Virus record (IMG/VR): IMGVR_UViG_3300034012_000174
Coordinates: 1 to 60,510 of that record
Reading direction: 5' to 3' (one strand)
DNA length: 60,510 nt
Origin: a virus
Positions 16,413 to 24,109 of the stretch are shown piece by piece. The notes beneath the pieces were generated by a model, which was given only the letters and a program-made list of their open reading frames with translations, was not told the origin of the DNA and did not search any database. Made by a program: the position numbers and the translations under genes. Position 1 is the first letter of the stretch; each line of letters begins with the position of its first letter.

Positions 16413-16822
16413 TTTTTGGGGATAAAGACCTACGCAAAGAACAAATTACCGTAGACGCTGAGATGCGGCGTTTGGAAGCAGCATCCCCCGCTAAAGAAGT
16501 AGCGGGTAAGTCCATCGGCAAGTGGGGTCTGCTGTGCATCACCATCATTGTGATGATTGGTGTGGGTGCAAGTCTTGTCCTTGATGAATCCAAAATTGCC
16601 GCCGTGATTGGTCTGGTCAGTGCGGCTCTTACAGCGTTGATTGCTATGCTCAACGGCATTGCTGGGGCAACTCCCAAACAAGAAAAGCCTGAGTTTGAAA
16701 TCATGCGCCAGTTGATCGAACGTCTTGATCGCATGGCGGACAGAGACCCCATGCACGTTCATGTTGATGGGGAGAAGGTCACCGTTAAAAAGGGTGACAG
16801 CGAAATGACCTCTGGGAGGTAA
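16409..16822 (+). CDS. Two-transmembrane protein, possible holin
   Basis: 137 residues. Residues about 38-58 (WGLLCITIIVMIGVGASLVL) and 64-86 (AAVIGLVSAALTALIAMLNG) are hydrophobic segments separated by a short charged turn; both ends are polar. Directly upstream of another holin-like gene and the endolysin, it may be a holin or antiholin. No sequence family was recognised. Confidence 0.6.
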   Translation: MIFGDKDLRKEQITVDAEMRRLEAASPAKEVAGKSIGKWGLLCITIIVMIGVGASLVLDESKIAAVIGLVSAALTALIAMLNGIAGATPKQEKPEFEIMRQLIERLDRMADRDPMHVHVDGEKVTVKKGDSEMTSGR

Positions 16823-16824
16823 GT

Positions 16825-17346
16825 ATGGTTCCAATCGTAGGTGCGCTGCTTGGTACGCTGGCAGAGAGCGGGTTAAACCTGCTATCCAGCGCAATCCAAG
16901 CCAAAGGCAAGGAAGTCGTTGAGAAGACCCTTGGGGTCAAGATTTCCGACAACCCAACCCCACAAGAAGTTGAAAACCTTCGTCAACTCCAGTACGACCA
17001 CGAAGAGCGTCTGCTGGAGTTGGGTATTGAAAAGGCAAAGATTGAACAGCAAGAACTAGAAGCCTTGCTGGCTGCGCAAGCCAACCAAGAAAACAACATC
17101 TCTGATCGGTGGAAAGCGGACATGGCTTCGGACTCTAAGTTGTCCAAGAACATTCGCCCAATGACTCTGATCTACATCTTGACTGCGTACTTGCTGTTTG
17201 CCGGTCTGAGTGCTGCGGGTATCAACGTACAGGAAGCCTATGTTGCTCTTTTAGGGCAGTGGGGTATGTTGGTCATGACTGCTTATTTTGGCGGGCGCAC
17301 CGTTGAAAAAGTCATGGAAATGCGCAGAAAGGGGAAAGACGAATGA
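16825..17346 (+). CDS. Holin of the 3TM / GTA-release type
   Basis: 173 residues. An N-terminal amphipathic part (VPIVGALLGTLAESGLNLL), a long charged coiled middle, WKADMASDSKLSKNIRPMTL, and two C-terminal membrane segments ending in TAYFGGRTVEKV. The W-AD---DS-LSKNIRP pattern is the signature of the holin family first described for gene-transfer-agent release. It should open the inner membrane for the endolysin encoded by the overlapping downstream gene. Confidence 0.75.
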   Translation: MVPIVGALLGTLAESGLNLLSSAIQAKGKEVVEKTLGVKISDNPTPQEVENLRQLQYDHEERLLELGIEKAKIEQQELEALLAAQANQENNISDRWKADMASDSKLSKNIRPMTLIYILTAYLLFAGLSAAGINVQEAYVALLGQWGMLVMTAYFGGRTVEKVMEMRRKGKDE

Positions 17347-17681
17347 GCCTATCTAAAGAACAGGCAGCGTTCCTCTTGGATGCCTGCAAGTTAATTCAGT
17401 ACGCCACAGAGCAGGGCTTTATGGTGACGGGAGGGGAACTCGCTCGTACTCCTGAGCAACAAGCCATCCACGTGAAAGCGGGGCGGTCAAAGACCATGAA
17501 CTCGATTCACCTCAAACGTTGTGCAATCGACCTTAATTTCTTCAAAGATGGCAAAATTATTTGGAGCAAAGAAGTTCTTGCCCCTCTTGGAGTGTACTGG
17601 GAATCTTTGCACCCAAAAAATCGTTGGGGTGGTAACTTTAAATCATTGGTGGACTGCCCCCACTTTGAACGGAACGTTTAA
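17343..17681 (+). CDS. Endolysin, M15-family peptidase
   Basis: 112 residues, start overlapping the holin stop (ATGA). It keeps the zinc-peptidase motifs of D-Ala-D-Ala/L-Ala-D-Glu carboxypeptidases: SIHLKRCAIDL (SxHxxxxAxD) and CPHFE (the second zinc His), plus RWGGNFKSLVD. These proteins cut peptidoglycan peptide stems. There is no signal peptide, so it would need a holin. No spanin gene is obvious nearby. Confidence 0.85.
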   Translation: MSLSKEQAAFLLDACKLIQYATEQGFMVTGGELARTPEQQAIHVKAGRSKTMNSIHLKRCAIDLNFFKDGKIIWSKEVLAPLGVYWESLHPKNRWGGNFKSLVDCPHFERNV

Positions 17682-17683
17682 TC

Positions 17684-19534
17684 ATGCTGCAACGCATTAC
17701 ATTTAAGCCCGGAGTTAACCGTGACCAGACTAACTATGCTGGCGAGGGGGGGTTTTTTGAGTGCGACAAAATTCGTTTTCGTTCTGGCTTCCCACAAAAA
17801 ATTGGGGGTTGGGCGCGGACTGGTATTTTTACTTTGGTGGGCATTTGCCGCCAGATGTTTAACTACATCACCAGTTTTTCCGACAACATTTTGGTGTTGG
17901 GTACAAGTGCCAAACTCTACCTTGAGGTAGGTACTAACCTTATTAACATCACCCCTTTGCGGGCCGTAAACCCAACTTACACCACACCGGATACCGACAA
18001 CTGTGTTGGCACAACCAATGGGCAAACTGGGGTCACAATCACGATTATTGGGTGTGTGCCCGTTGTAGGGAACTACGTTGAAATCTCAGGTGTCGTTGGG
18101 CCGGTGGGTGGAATCCCCGCTTCGGAAATTAACGGCAACCGCGAAATCTTAACCGCGCCTGATAACAACTCTTTTACGATTGCTACGACGACAGCAGCCA
18201 CAAGTACAGCCACAGGCGGCGGCACAGCAATAACAGTGTCGTTTGAAATTACTGTGGGGGACACCAGCACGACCTACGGTTATGGTTGGGGCACTGGTGG
18301 TTGGGGTGCTGAGGCATGGGGCACCAGCGGGTTAACTCCGGTCACAATCTTTCAGCGCGACTGGTGGATAGACAACTTCGACAATGACATAGTTGCCAAC
18401 GTACGCAACTCATCAATTTATTACTGGACCTACAACGGTAACTTTACTACTCGGGCTGTGTTGCTTTCGTCGCTACCCGGAGCAAGCGCAGTTCCCGTTC
18501 AAGCCATGCAGACTCTAGTGTCGCAGAACGATAAACACTTGCTGGCGTTTGGAAGTACTCCGTTTGGTGGGGGTGCCTTCGATCCACTGCTGATCCGTTG
18601 GGCTAACCAAGACGAGCCTACAAACTGGACACCCAGCCCTACCAATTCAGCCGGTTTTATCCGAGTGTCCCGTGGCTCTCAGATCATTAGGGCACTGCCG
18701 ACACGGCAGGAGATTTTGGTCTTTACCAACTCTAATCTGTACTCTTTGCAGTATCTGGGTACAACCGATGTATTTGGCTTGCAAGAGTACGCAGACAACA
18801 TTTCCATCATGTCGCCACGAGCCGTTATTTCGGCTAACAACGTGACCTACTGGATGGGCATAGATAAGTTTTATATCTACTCAGGCCGAGTTGAGACGCT
18901 GCCTTGCACCTTGCGCAACCACGTGTTTCAGAACTTTAATTACGACCAAGCCGATCAGGTCGTTTGCGGTACGAACGAAGCGTGGCATGAAATTTGGTGG
19001 TTCTACCCGACTGCAAACTCGCAGATAAATAACGCCTACGTCATCTACAACTACCTTGAAAAGGTTTGGTACTACGGGTCTATCCAACGCACCGCGTGGT
19101 TGGATTCTTCACTGCGTAGGTATCCGCAAGCCGTGGGGGGTTACTTCCTCTACAACCATGAAGAAGGTGTCAACGACGACACCTTACCGATGACCTCGTT
19201 TATCACGACAAACGATTTTGACGTAGGTGATGGGGAAAACTTTTTGTTGGTTAAGCGGATTATCCCTGACGTTAACTTTGAAGGGTCCACAACAACCAAC
19301 CCTAAAGTGTTGATGACTATGCGTCCTCGCAACTTTCCGGGCACTAACTACACGGCGTCTAACGAACCAGATGTGACTCGTACTGCTACGGTACCCATAG
19401 AACAGTACACTGAACAAGTGTTTATTCGGGCACGTGCACGTCAGATGGGTTTCAGAATAACTTCCGAAGACTTGGGCGTGCAGTGGCAACTTGGTGCTCC
19501 CCGTCTTGACGGACGTAGCGATGGAAAGCGGTAA
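17684..19534 (+). CDS. Putative tail nozzle / stabilisation protein
   Basis: 616 residues. It opens with FKPGVNRDQTNYAGEGGFFE and CDKIRFRSGFPQKIGGW, a start shared by a conserved family of podovirus tail proteins thought to be equivalent to P22 gp10 or T7 gp12. Residues about 200-218 hold a Trp/Gly-rich insert (GYGWGTGGWGAEAWG) also seen in the fibre at 10896. The remainder alternates beta strands as in a propeller. Likely the distal part of the short tail tube. Confidence 0.7.
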   Translation: MLQRITFKPGVNRDQTNYAGEGGFFECDKIRFRSGFPQKIGGWARTGIFTLVGICRQMFNYITSFSDNILVLGTSAKLYLEVGTNLINITPLRAVNPTYTTPDTDNCVGTTNGQTGVTITIIGCVPVVGNYVEISGVVGPVGGIPASEINGNREILTAPDNNSFTIATTTAATSTATGGGTAITVSFEITVGDTSTTYGYGWGTGGWGAEAWGTSGLTPVTIFQRDWWIDNFDNDIVANVRNSSIYYWTYNGNFTTRAVLLSSLPGASAVPVQAMQTLVSQNDKHLLAFGSTPFGGGAFDPLLIRWANQDEPTNWTPSPTNSAGFIRVSRGSQIIRALPTRQEILVFTNSNLYSLQYLGTTDVFGLQEYADNISIMSPRAVISANNVTYWMGIDKFYIYSGRVETLPCTLRNHVFQNFNYDQADQVVCGTNEAWHEIWWFYPTANSQINNAYVIYNYLEKVWYYGSIQRTAWLDSSLRRYPQAVGGYFLYNHEEGVNDDTLPMTSFITTNDFDVGDGENFLLVKRIIPDVNFEGSTTTNPKVLMTMRPRNFPGTNYTASNEPDVTRTATVPIEQYTEQVFIRARARQMGFRITSEDLGVQWQLGAPRLDGRSDGKR

Positions 19535-20377
19535 ATGGCCCTTGAAAAGTTCCGCGCCTCTCCACTGCCTATCCCCGGGCTTGAGTATGACCAGCAATAC
19601 ATGCTGCAACTCATCCGGGTTATCGGGCTTTACTTTAGCCAGTTAGACTCCCTTACCCCAAATCAAGCCGAGTCTTACCGAGCCGATCAATTTATTGGCT
19701 CTCAGTTTCGAGGTAATGATTTTTTCGGAGGTTTTTTTAAGGGATTTGGTAGTGGCATGGAAACAGCATATGCCATGCTCATGTCAGACCAAGATCAAAG
19801 TAGTGCGGGTGTAACCTCAGAAAATTTAATTTCGTACAACACACCCGTCTTCCAAAACGGAATTTATGTTGAAAGCAATACGCGATTGCGGTTTCAGTAC
19901 GCTGGGCAATATCTAATCATCGTTAACTGTCAGTTTACTAACCGAAGTAATTCAGCGGCTGAGTTTGAGATATGGGCTAAAAATTCAGGGGTCAACTACC
20001 CGCTAAGTAATACGCGCTTTGACATCCCAGCCCGTAAAAGCGTTTCAATCTACAGTCATGTAGTTGCCGTCATTAACGGCATTTTTACGGTGACAAACCC
20101 AGAAACAGAGTACCTAGAAATTGCGTGGTGGTCAGACAACGCAAATGTTTACTTGGAACACTATGCTGCTGGAACAAGCCCTACAAGGCCGGAGATTCCT
20201 TCAGTCATTCTGACGGCTAACTTTGTATCCGCTCTTCCAGCGGCGTTTTTCTTCCCACAACCCGAGGCTTTAGTTTTGGCTGGTGCTGCACCAAGTCTGT
20301 TACGTGGCGTGGCCCGGACACCCCCACAAGCGGCTTTGGTCTTGACTGGGGCCGCACCTACTGTAACTATTGCCTAA
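19535..20377 (+). CDS. Tail protein with TNF/C1q-like jelly-roll domain
   Basis: 280 residues starting on the base after the previous stop. Residues about 95-210 (NGIYVESNTRLRFQYAGQYL, then YLEIAWWSDNANVYLEHY) resemble the C1q/TNF jelly-roll module common in phage tail tips. After it come two copies of the TPxxAALVLTGAAP unit that dominates the fibre at 10896. Likely a tail-tip or fibre-attachment component. Confidence 0.65.
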   Translation: MALEKFRASPLPIPGLEYDQQYMLQLIRVIGLYFSQLDSLTPNQAESYRADQFIGSQFRGNDFFGGFFKGFGSGMETAYAMLMSDQDQSSAGVTSENLISYNTPVFQNGIYVESNTRLRFQYAGQYLIIVNCQFTNRSNSAAEFEIWAKNSGVNYPLSNTRFDIPARKSVSIYSHVVAVINGIFTVTNPETEYLEIAWWSDNANVYLEHYAAGTSPTRPEIPSVILTANFVSALPAAFFFPQPEALVLAGAAPSLLRGVARTPPQAALVLTGAAPTVTIA

Positions 20378-20396
20378 TATCAAGGATAATCTAACT

Positions 20397-22046
20397 ATGC
20401 AATATCCTGTCATCGCCCAACCACAATCCGCATTTGCTCCCACGTTCGCTCGTGGCGGTCTGGCTGACGCTGCTCGGGCGGTTCAGGCTCAAGGCCGAAA
20501 CAAAGACACGATGCTTGTGCACATGACCCCTAGCGAAGTAAAAGGGTTGCAAGCACTGGCTATGTCTCAAGGCGGTTCTCTAACAATTAACCCTTCTACG
20601 GGTTTACCCGAGGCTGGCTTCCTCGATGCTATCCTGCCTATCGTAGCGGGTTTTGCGCTTGGTCCGGCAGGTTTTGCCTTGATGTCGGCTCCGGCTGCGG
20701 CTCTTACCGTGGGTGGCGTGACCGCTGCAATGACAGGTGACCTTGGTAAAGGTTTGATGGCAGGTCTGGGTGCATTTGGTGGTGCCAATATCGGTGCCGC
20801 TTTGTCGTCTACGGGTACTGAAGCAGCCAAATTGTCGATGTTGCCTGAAGGTGGTATGACCGTGGCGGAGGGTATCCCTGCCAGTCTAGGTGGCTCGGGG
20901 GCTACCACAGGTTCAACGCTGGCGGATATTGCTGGAAAAAGTGCAACCACTGCGTCTGGGCCTATGTCGATGGCTCCTTGGGCGCAACCTAGTGTGGCTT
21001 CCCAACTGGGTATAAACGCTGCGCCCGTAGCAATGACCCCTTCCCAAGTTGCTGCCTTGCAATCAACGGCCCCTACTGGTTTTAGCAGCGTAGGTGCGGG
21101 AGCAAAAGACTTGTTTACCACGGGTGGTTTTGACCGTTTTGGTACGGCGCTTTCCCAACAGGCGGGCGGTGGCCTTGGTGCTACGGCTAGTCTGGCAGGT
21201 GTGGGCTTGCCTATTGTCGAGGCTCTTCAACCTACGTATGACTTCCCCGAAGTCGCTGAGGCTACAAGCAACTATGCAGGGCCGTATGTACCCAACCCAC
21301 GTGAGGTTCGTTTCAAACCCGAAGACGACAAACGCACTTCGGAGTTTGCGTATTTCACGCCGTCTAATCCGGTTCCGGGCTTCCAACCTGCGTACGCTGC
21401 TGCGGGCGGCTACATGCAACGCTACCAAGAAGGTGGCGAGGTTATGCCTGACGTAGATCGTGCGGTCCGTACAGCACCTGCGACCTACCAAGCCGGAACA
21501 GCCCCCGAGTTCAATTACAACTTCAAACCTGTTGGCATTCAAGGGCGCAACGAGTTCGGTCTGACACCAGAACAAATGGCTACCTTGAACATGGGGAATG
21601 CACTTTCCCAAACAGGGGGTTCTAGCGGATTGTTTGGGCGTTTGTTCAATTCGTTGGGTGAGCAAATGAAGGACTCGGTGAATCCTTACGTAGACTTGAC
21701 CAACTACCGCTACGATGCAGACACCCAACAAATGACACCAATGGCGCAAGGTGGTCTGGCTGCACTTAATGCGTTTAACAAGGGGGGTACCCCCAAAGGT
21801 CGTTTTTTACAGGGTGCCGGTGATGGCACAAGTGACTCTATCCCTGCCACGATAGGTGGAACTCAACCAGCACGTCTGGCTGACGGGGAGTTTGTGGTAG
21901 ATGCCCGCACTGTGTCTGAGATTGGTAACGGCTCTTCCAAGGCAGGTGCCAAGAAGTTGTACGCCATGATGGAGCGTGTGCACAGTGCACGCAAAAAAGC
22001 CCGTCGAGGACAAGACTCTAACGCCGACAGGTATCTGCCAGCATGA
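20397..22046 (+). CDS. Internal virion protein (ejection protein candidate)
   Basis: 549 residues from the ATG at 20397 (AAGGA upstream; a TTG at 20370 is the other option). Contains HMTPSEVKGLQALAMSQGGS, a hydrophobic Ala/Gly stretch around residues 80-130 able to enter membranes, and the C-terminal signature SDSIPATIGGTQPARLADGE plus FVVDARTVSEIGNGS. These motifs recur in phage internal or tail-associated proteins with Gly-rich loops. Followed directly by an overlapping enzyme gene. Confidence 0.65.
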   Translation: MQYPVIAQPQSAFAPTFARGGLADAARAVQAQGRNKDTMLVHMTPSEVKGLQALAMSQGGSLTINPSTGLPEAGFLDAILPIVAGFALGPAGFALMSAPAAALTVGGVTAAMTGDLGKGLMAGLGAFGGANIGAALSSTGTEAAKLSMLPEGGMTVAEGIPASLGGSGATTGSTLADIAGKSATTASGPMSMAPWAQPSVASQLGINAAPVAMTPSQVAALQSTAPTGFSSVGAGAKDLFTTGGFDRFGTALSQQAGGGLGATASLAGVGLPIVEALQPTYDFPEVAEATSNYAGPYVPNPREVRFKPEDDKRTSEFAYFTPSNPVPGFQPAYAAAGGYMQRYQEGGEVMPDVDRAVRTAPATYQAGTAPEFNYNFKPVGIQGRNEFGLTPEQMATLNMGNALSQTGGSSGLFGRLFNSLGEQMKDSVNPYVDLTNYRYDADTQQMTPMAQGGLAALNAFNKGGTPKGRFLQGAGDGTSDSIPATIGGTQPARLADGEFVVDARTVSEIGNGSSKAGAKKLYAMMERVHSARKKARRGQDSNADRYLPA

Positions 22047-22948
22047 TGGAATTACAGATAAGCACTTTGTGGATTGAGCGGCTTTTAAAGAAGCCCTTCC
22101 ATAAGTATTGTCTGTTGGGGGACAAAAAGTTTTTTGACCCCTATTCCTTCCCACTAGCAAAAGAGTTGGAAGATAATTTCTCTGCCATTCAAGCCGAACT
22201 TAAAGAGATTCTTAAGCGTTACGACGACTTTGCTCCGTTTCAAAGCATCTCACCCGATCAGACCTACATCTCCAACGATGACAAGTGGCGAATGTTCTTT
22301 TTTAAGGCTGCTGGAGTAAACTTTGGACGTAACCAACAGTTTGCACCAAAGACGTTTGAGATTTTGAACAGGCACAAGTATGTAATTTCAGCCTACATAT
22401 CTGTGCTTGGTCCTCATAAGATGCTTATGCCACATGAAGGTCCGTGGTCTGGCATTTTGCGTATGCACTTAGGGGTAGTAATTCCCGGCAACAAAGAGTG
22501 CACGCTGGTCAACGGTGGCGAGAAGTACCACTGGGAGGAAGGCAAGGTAGTCCTGTTTGACGATACATATGAGCATATTGCCGTCAATGAGACCGATCAG
22601 ATTCGGGCTATCCTGTTTTTGGATGTGATGCGTCCTCTTCCGCAACCGTGGAAGTTTATTAACTGGGCGATCCTGCGCCTGTCGGTGTTGTTTCCATATA
22701 TCTGGATTCCATACTTCCGACACAAGCGGTGGGAGAAGCAGTTCTACGGAGAAGACGAATGCAATGCACAATGGTCCCTAGCGAGCACGTTAAAGAAATT
22801 TGGAGCCAAGTTGAAGGCTACCTTGAAGGGGCTGCTGAATACACTCATGGTCGGTATGACGTGGATGACATCTACGATTCAATCATGGGCTACGACCATA
22901 CGCTCTGGATTGCTTTCACGGAAGAAGGCATCAAAGGGGCAGTTGTGA
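22043..22948 (+). CDS. Aspartyl/asparaginyl beta-hydroxylase-like dioxygenase
   Basis: 301 residues. The cupin-like core shows PHEGPWSGILRMHLGV (H131, R140) and the second iron ligand FDDTYEHIAVN (H178), with a following R188, matching the AspH family of 2-oxoglutarate/Fe(II) oxygenases. Such enzymes hydroxylate Asp/Asn side chains or related small molecules. The target is unknown; it may modify a virion protein or host surface. From about residue 239 the reading frame overlaps the next gene and the sequence turns basic and low in homology, so the true domain may end near residue 235. Confidence 0.8.
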   Translation: MMELQISTLWIERLLKKPFHKYCLLGDKKFFDPYSFPLAKELEDNFSAIQAELKEILKRYDDFAPFQSISPDQTYISNDDKWRMFFFKAAGVNFGRNQQFAPKTFEILNRHKYVISAYISVLGPHKMLMPHEGPWSGILRMHLGVVIPGNKECTLVNGGEKYHWEEGKVVLFDDTYEHIAVNETDQIRAILFLDVMRPLPQPWKFINWAILRLSVLFPYIWIPYFRHKRWEKQFYGEDECNAQWSLASTLKKFGAKLKATLKGLLNTLMVGMTWMTSTIQSWATTIRSGLLSRKKASKGQL

Positions 22949-23199
22949 CAAATTTCATGTTTTACCCACGCAAGAAATATCTTGTAATGACTTTTTGCGG
23001 CGGCGTGGAACTGGAAACATGGAAAGACCCGATGCTGAAGTTGTTGCAGCATTTTGCGTTTGATACCCACTGTGATGGTATTGAGGCGACTGCAAGACCG
23101 GGCTGGGCCAAGATGTTTAAGAACGACGGGCATGTTCCGTTGTGGCAAACCTTTCAACTTCCTGCGGCTGAGGCAGGGTTAGGAGCACAAAATGGGTAA
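22759..23199 (+). CDS. GNAT-like acetyltransferase-type phage protein
   Basis: 146 residues. The ATG at 22759 has GGAG seven bases upstream. It overlaps the hydroxylase frame by 190 bases. Motifs YTLWIAF-like (DHTLWIAFTEEGIKGAVVTN), MTFCGGVELETWKDPMLKLL and ARPGWAKMF follow the layout of small phage GNAT-fold proteins found before internal virion genes. Catalysis has not been shown for these; a structural role is also possible. Its end overlaps the next ATG. Confidence 0.7.
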   Translation: MQCTMVPSEHVKEIWSQVEGYLEGAAEYTHGRYDVDDIYDSIMGYDHTLWIAFTEEGIKGAVVTNFMFYPRKKYLVMTFCGGVELETWKDPMLKLLQHFAFDTHCDGIEATARPGWAKMFKNDGHVPLWQTFQLPAAEAGLGAQNG

Positions 23200-24100
23200 A
23201 GGCGGCGGCGGTGGTGGTGCACCCCCAACACAACAAACGGTAACGCAGACTAACCTGCCGGAATACGCACGTCCGTATTTTGAAAACATCATGCAGCGCG
23301 GTCAGGCTGAGTCCTACCGTGCCTACACCCCATATCAAGGGGAGCGTCTTGCTGACTTTACGCCGGGGCAGACGGCTGCGCAGACTGAAACTCTTGGTAT
23401 GAAGACCCCCGGGCAGTTTGCACCTGCAACAGCAGGCACTGCCGCTGGTACGACTTTGGGTCTTGGTACAGGGGTTCAAGGACTAGGTGCTGCCTTTACT
23501 GACCCAACGCAAATGATGTCGCCTTACTACCAAGGCGTGGTTGATGTTCAAAAACGGCAGGCCATTACGGATGCGCAAAAACAGCAACTCGGAACAAATC
23601 TTGCAGCGGCTCGTCAGGGTACTTATGGTGGTGCTCGTCAGTTACTGGCGCAGACTGAACGAGAAAAGAATCTTGGGCAGCAACTCGGTGACATCCAGTC
23701 GCGTGGACTTCAAGCGGCGTATGAAGCAGCGGCACAGCGCGGTCAGATGCTAGGCCAACTGGGAATGCAAGGTCTGGGTATGGGTCTGCAAGGCTCGCAA
23801 CAACTCGGACAACTGGGTGCTCAACAGCAGGCTACCGATCTTGCTCGTATCCAAGCACAAGCAGCCGCTGGCGCTGAACAACGTCAAATTGAACAGCAAC
23901 GTATGGATATGGCTTACGCCGACTTCCTGCGTCAGCGTGACTACCCGATGGAGCAGTTGGGCTACTTCAGTAATTTGCTTCGTGGCGTGCCCGTTCAGTT
24001 GGGTTCAACTGCAACCACATACGCACAACCCCCGTCTCTCGCCTCTCAAGTTAGTGGTCTTGGTTTGGCAGGGTTGGGCTTGTACAACCTAGCAAAATAA
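23192..24100 (+). CDS. Internal virion protein, Gln/Ala/Gly-rich
   Basis: 302 residues. It begins MGKGGGGGGAPPTQQTVTQT and has LPEYARPYFENIMQRGQAES, then a central region of Ala/Gln-rich helices (QQQATDLARIQAQAAAGAEQ) typical of podovirus core proteins that are ejected with the DNA. A hydrophobic C-terminal tail (SGLGLAGLGLYNLA) may insert in membranes. It is the first of three large proteins in a row. Confidence 0.65.
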   Translation: MGKGGGGGGAPPTQQTVTQTNLPEYARPYFENIMQRGQAESYRAYTPYQGERLADFTPGQTAAQTETLGMKTPGQFAPATAGTAAGTTLGLGTGVQGLGAAFTDPTQMMSPYYQGVVDVQKRQAITDAQKQQLGTNLAAARQGTYGGARQLLAQTEREKNLGQQLGDIQSRGLQAAYEAAAQRGQMLGQLGMQGLGMGLQGSQQLGQLGAQQQATDLARIQAQAAAGAEQRQIEQQRMDMAYADFLRQRDYPMEQLGYFSNLLRGVPVQLGSTATTYAQPPSLASQVSGLGLAGLGLYNLAK

Positions 24101-24109
24101 GAGGCAGAC

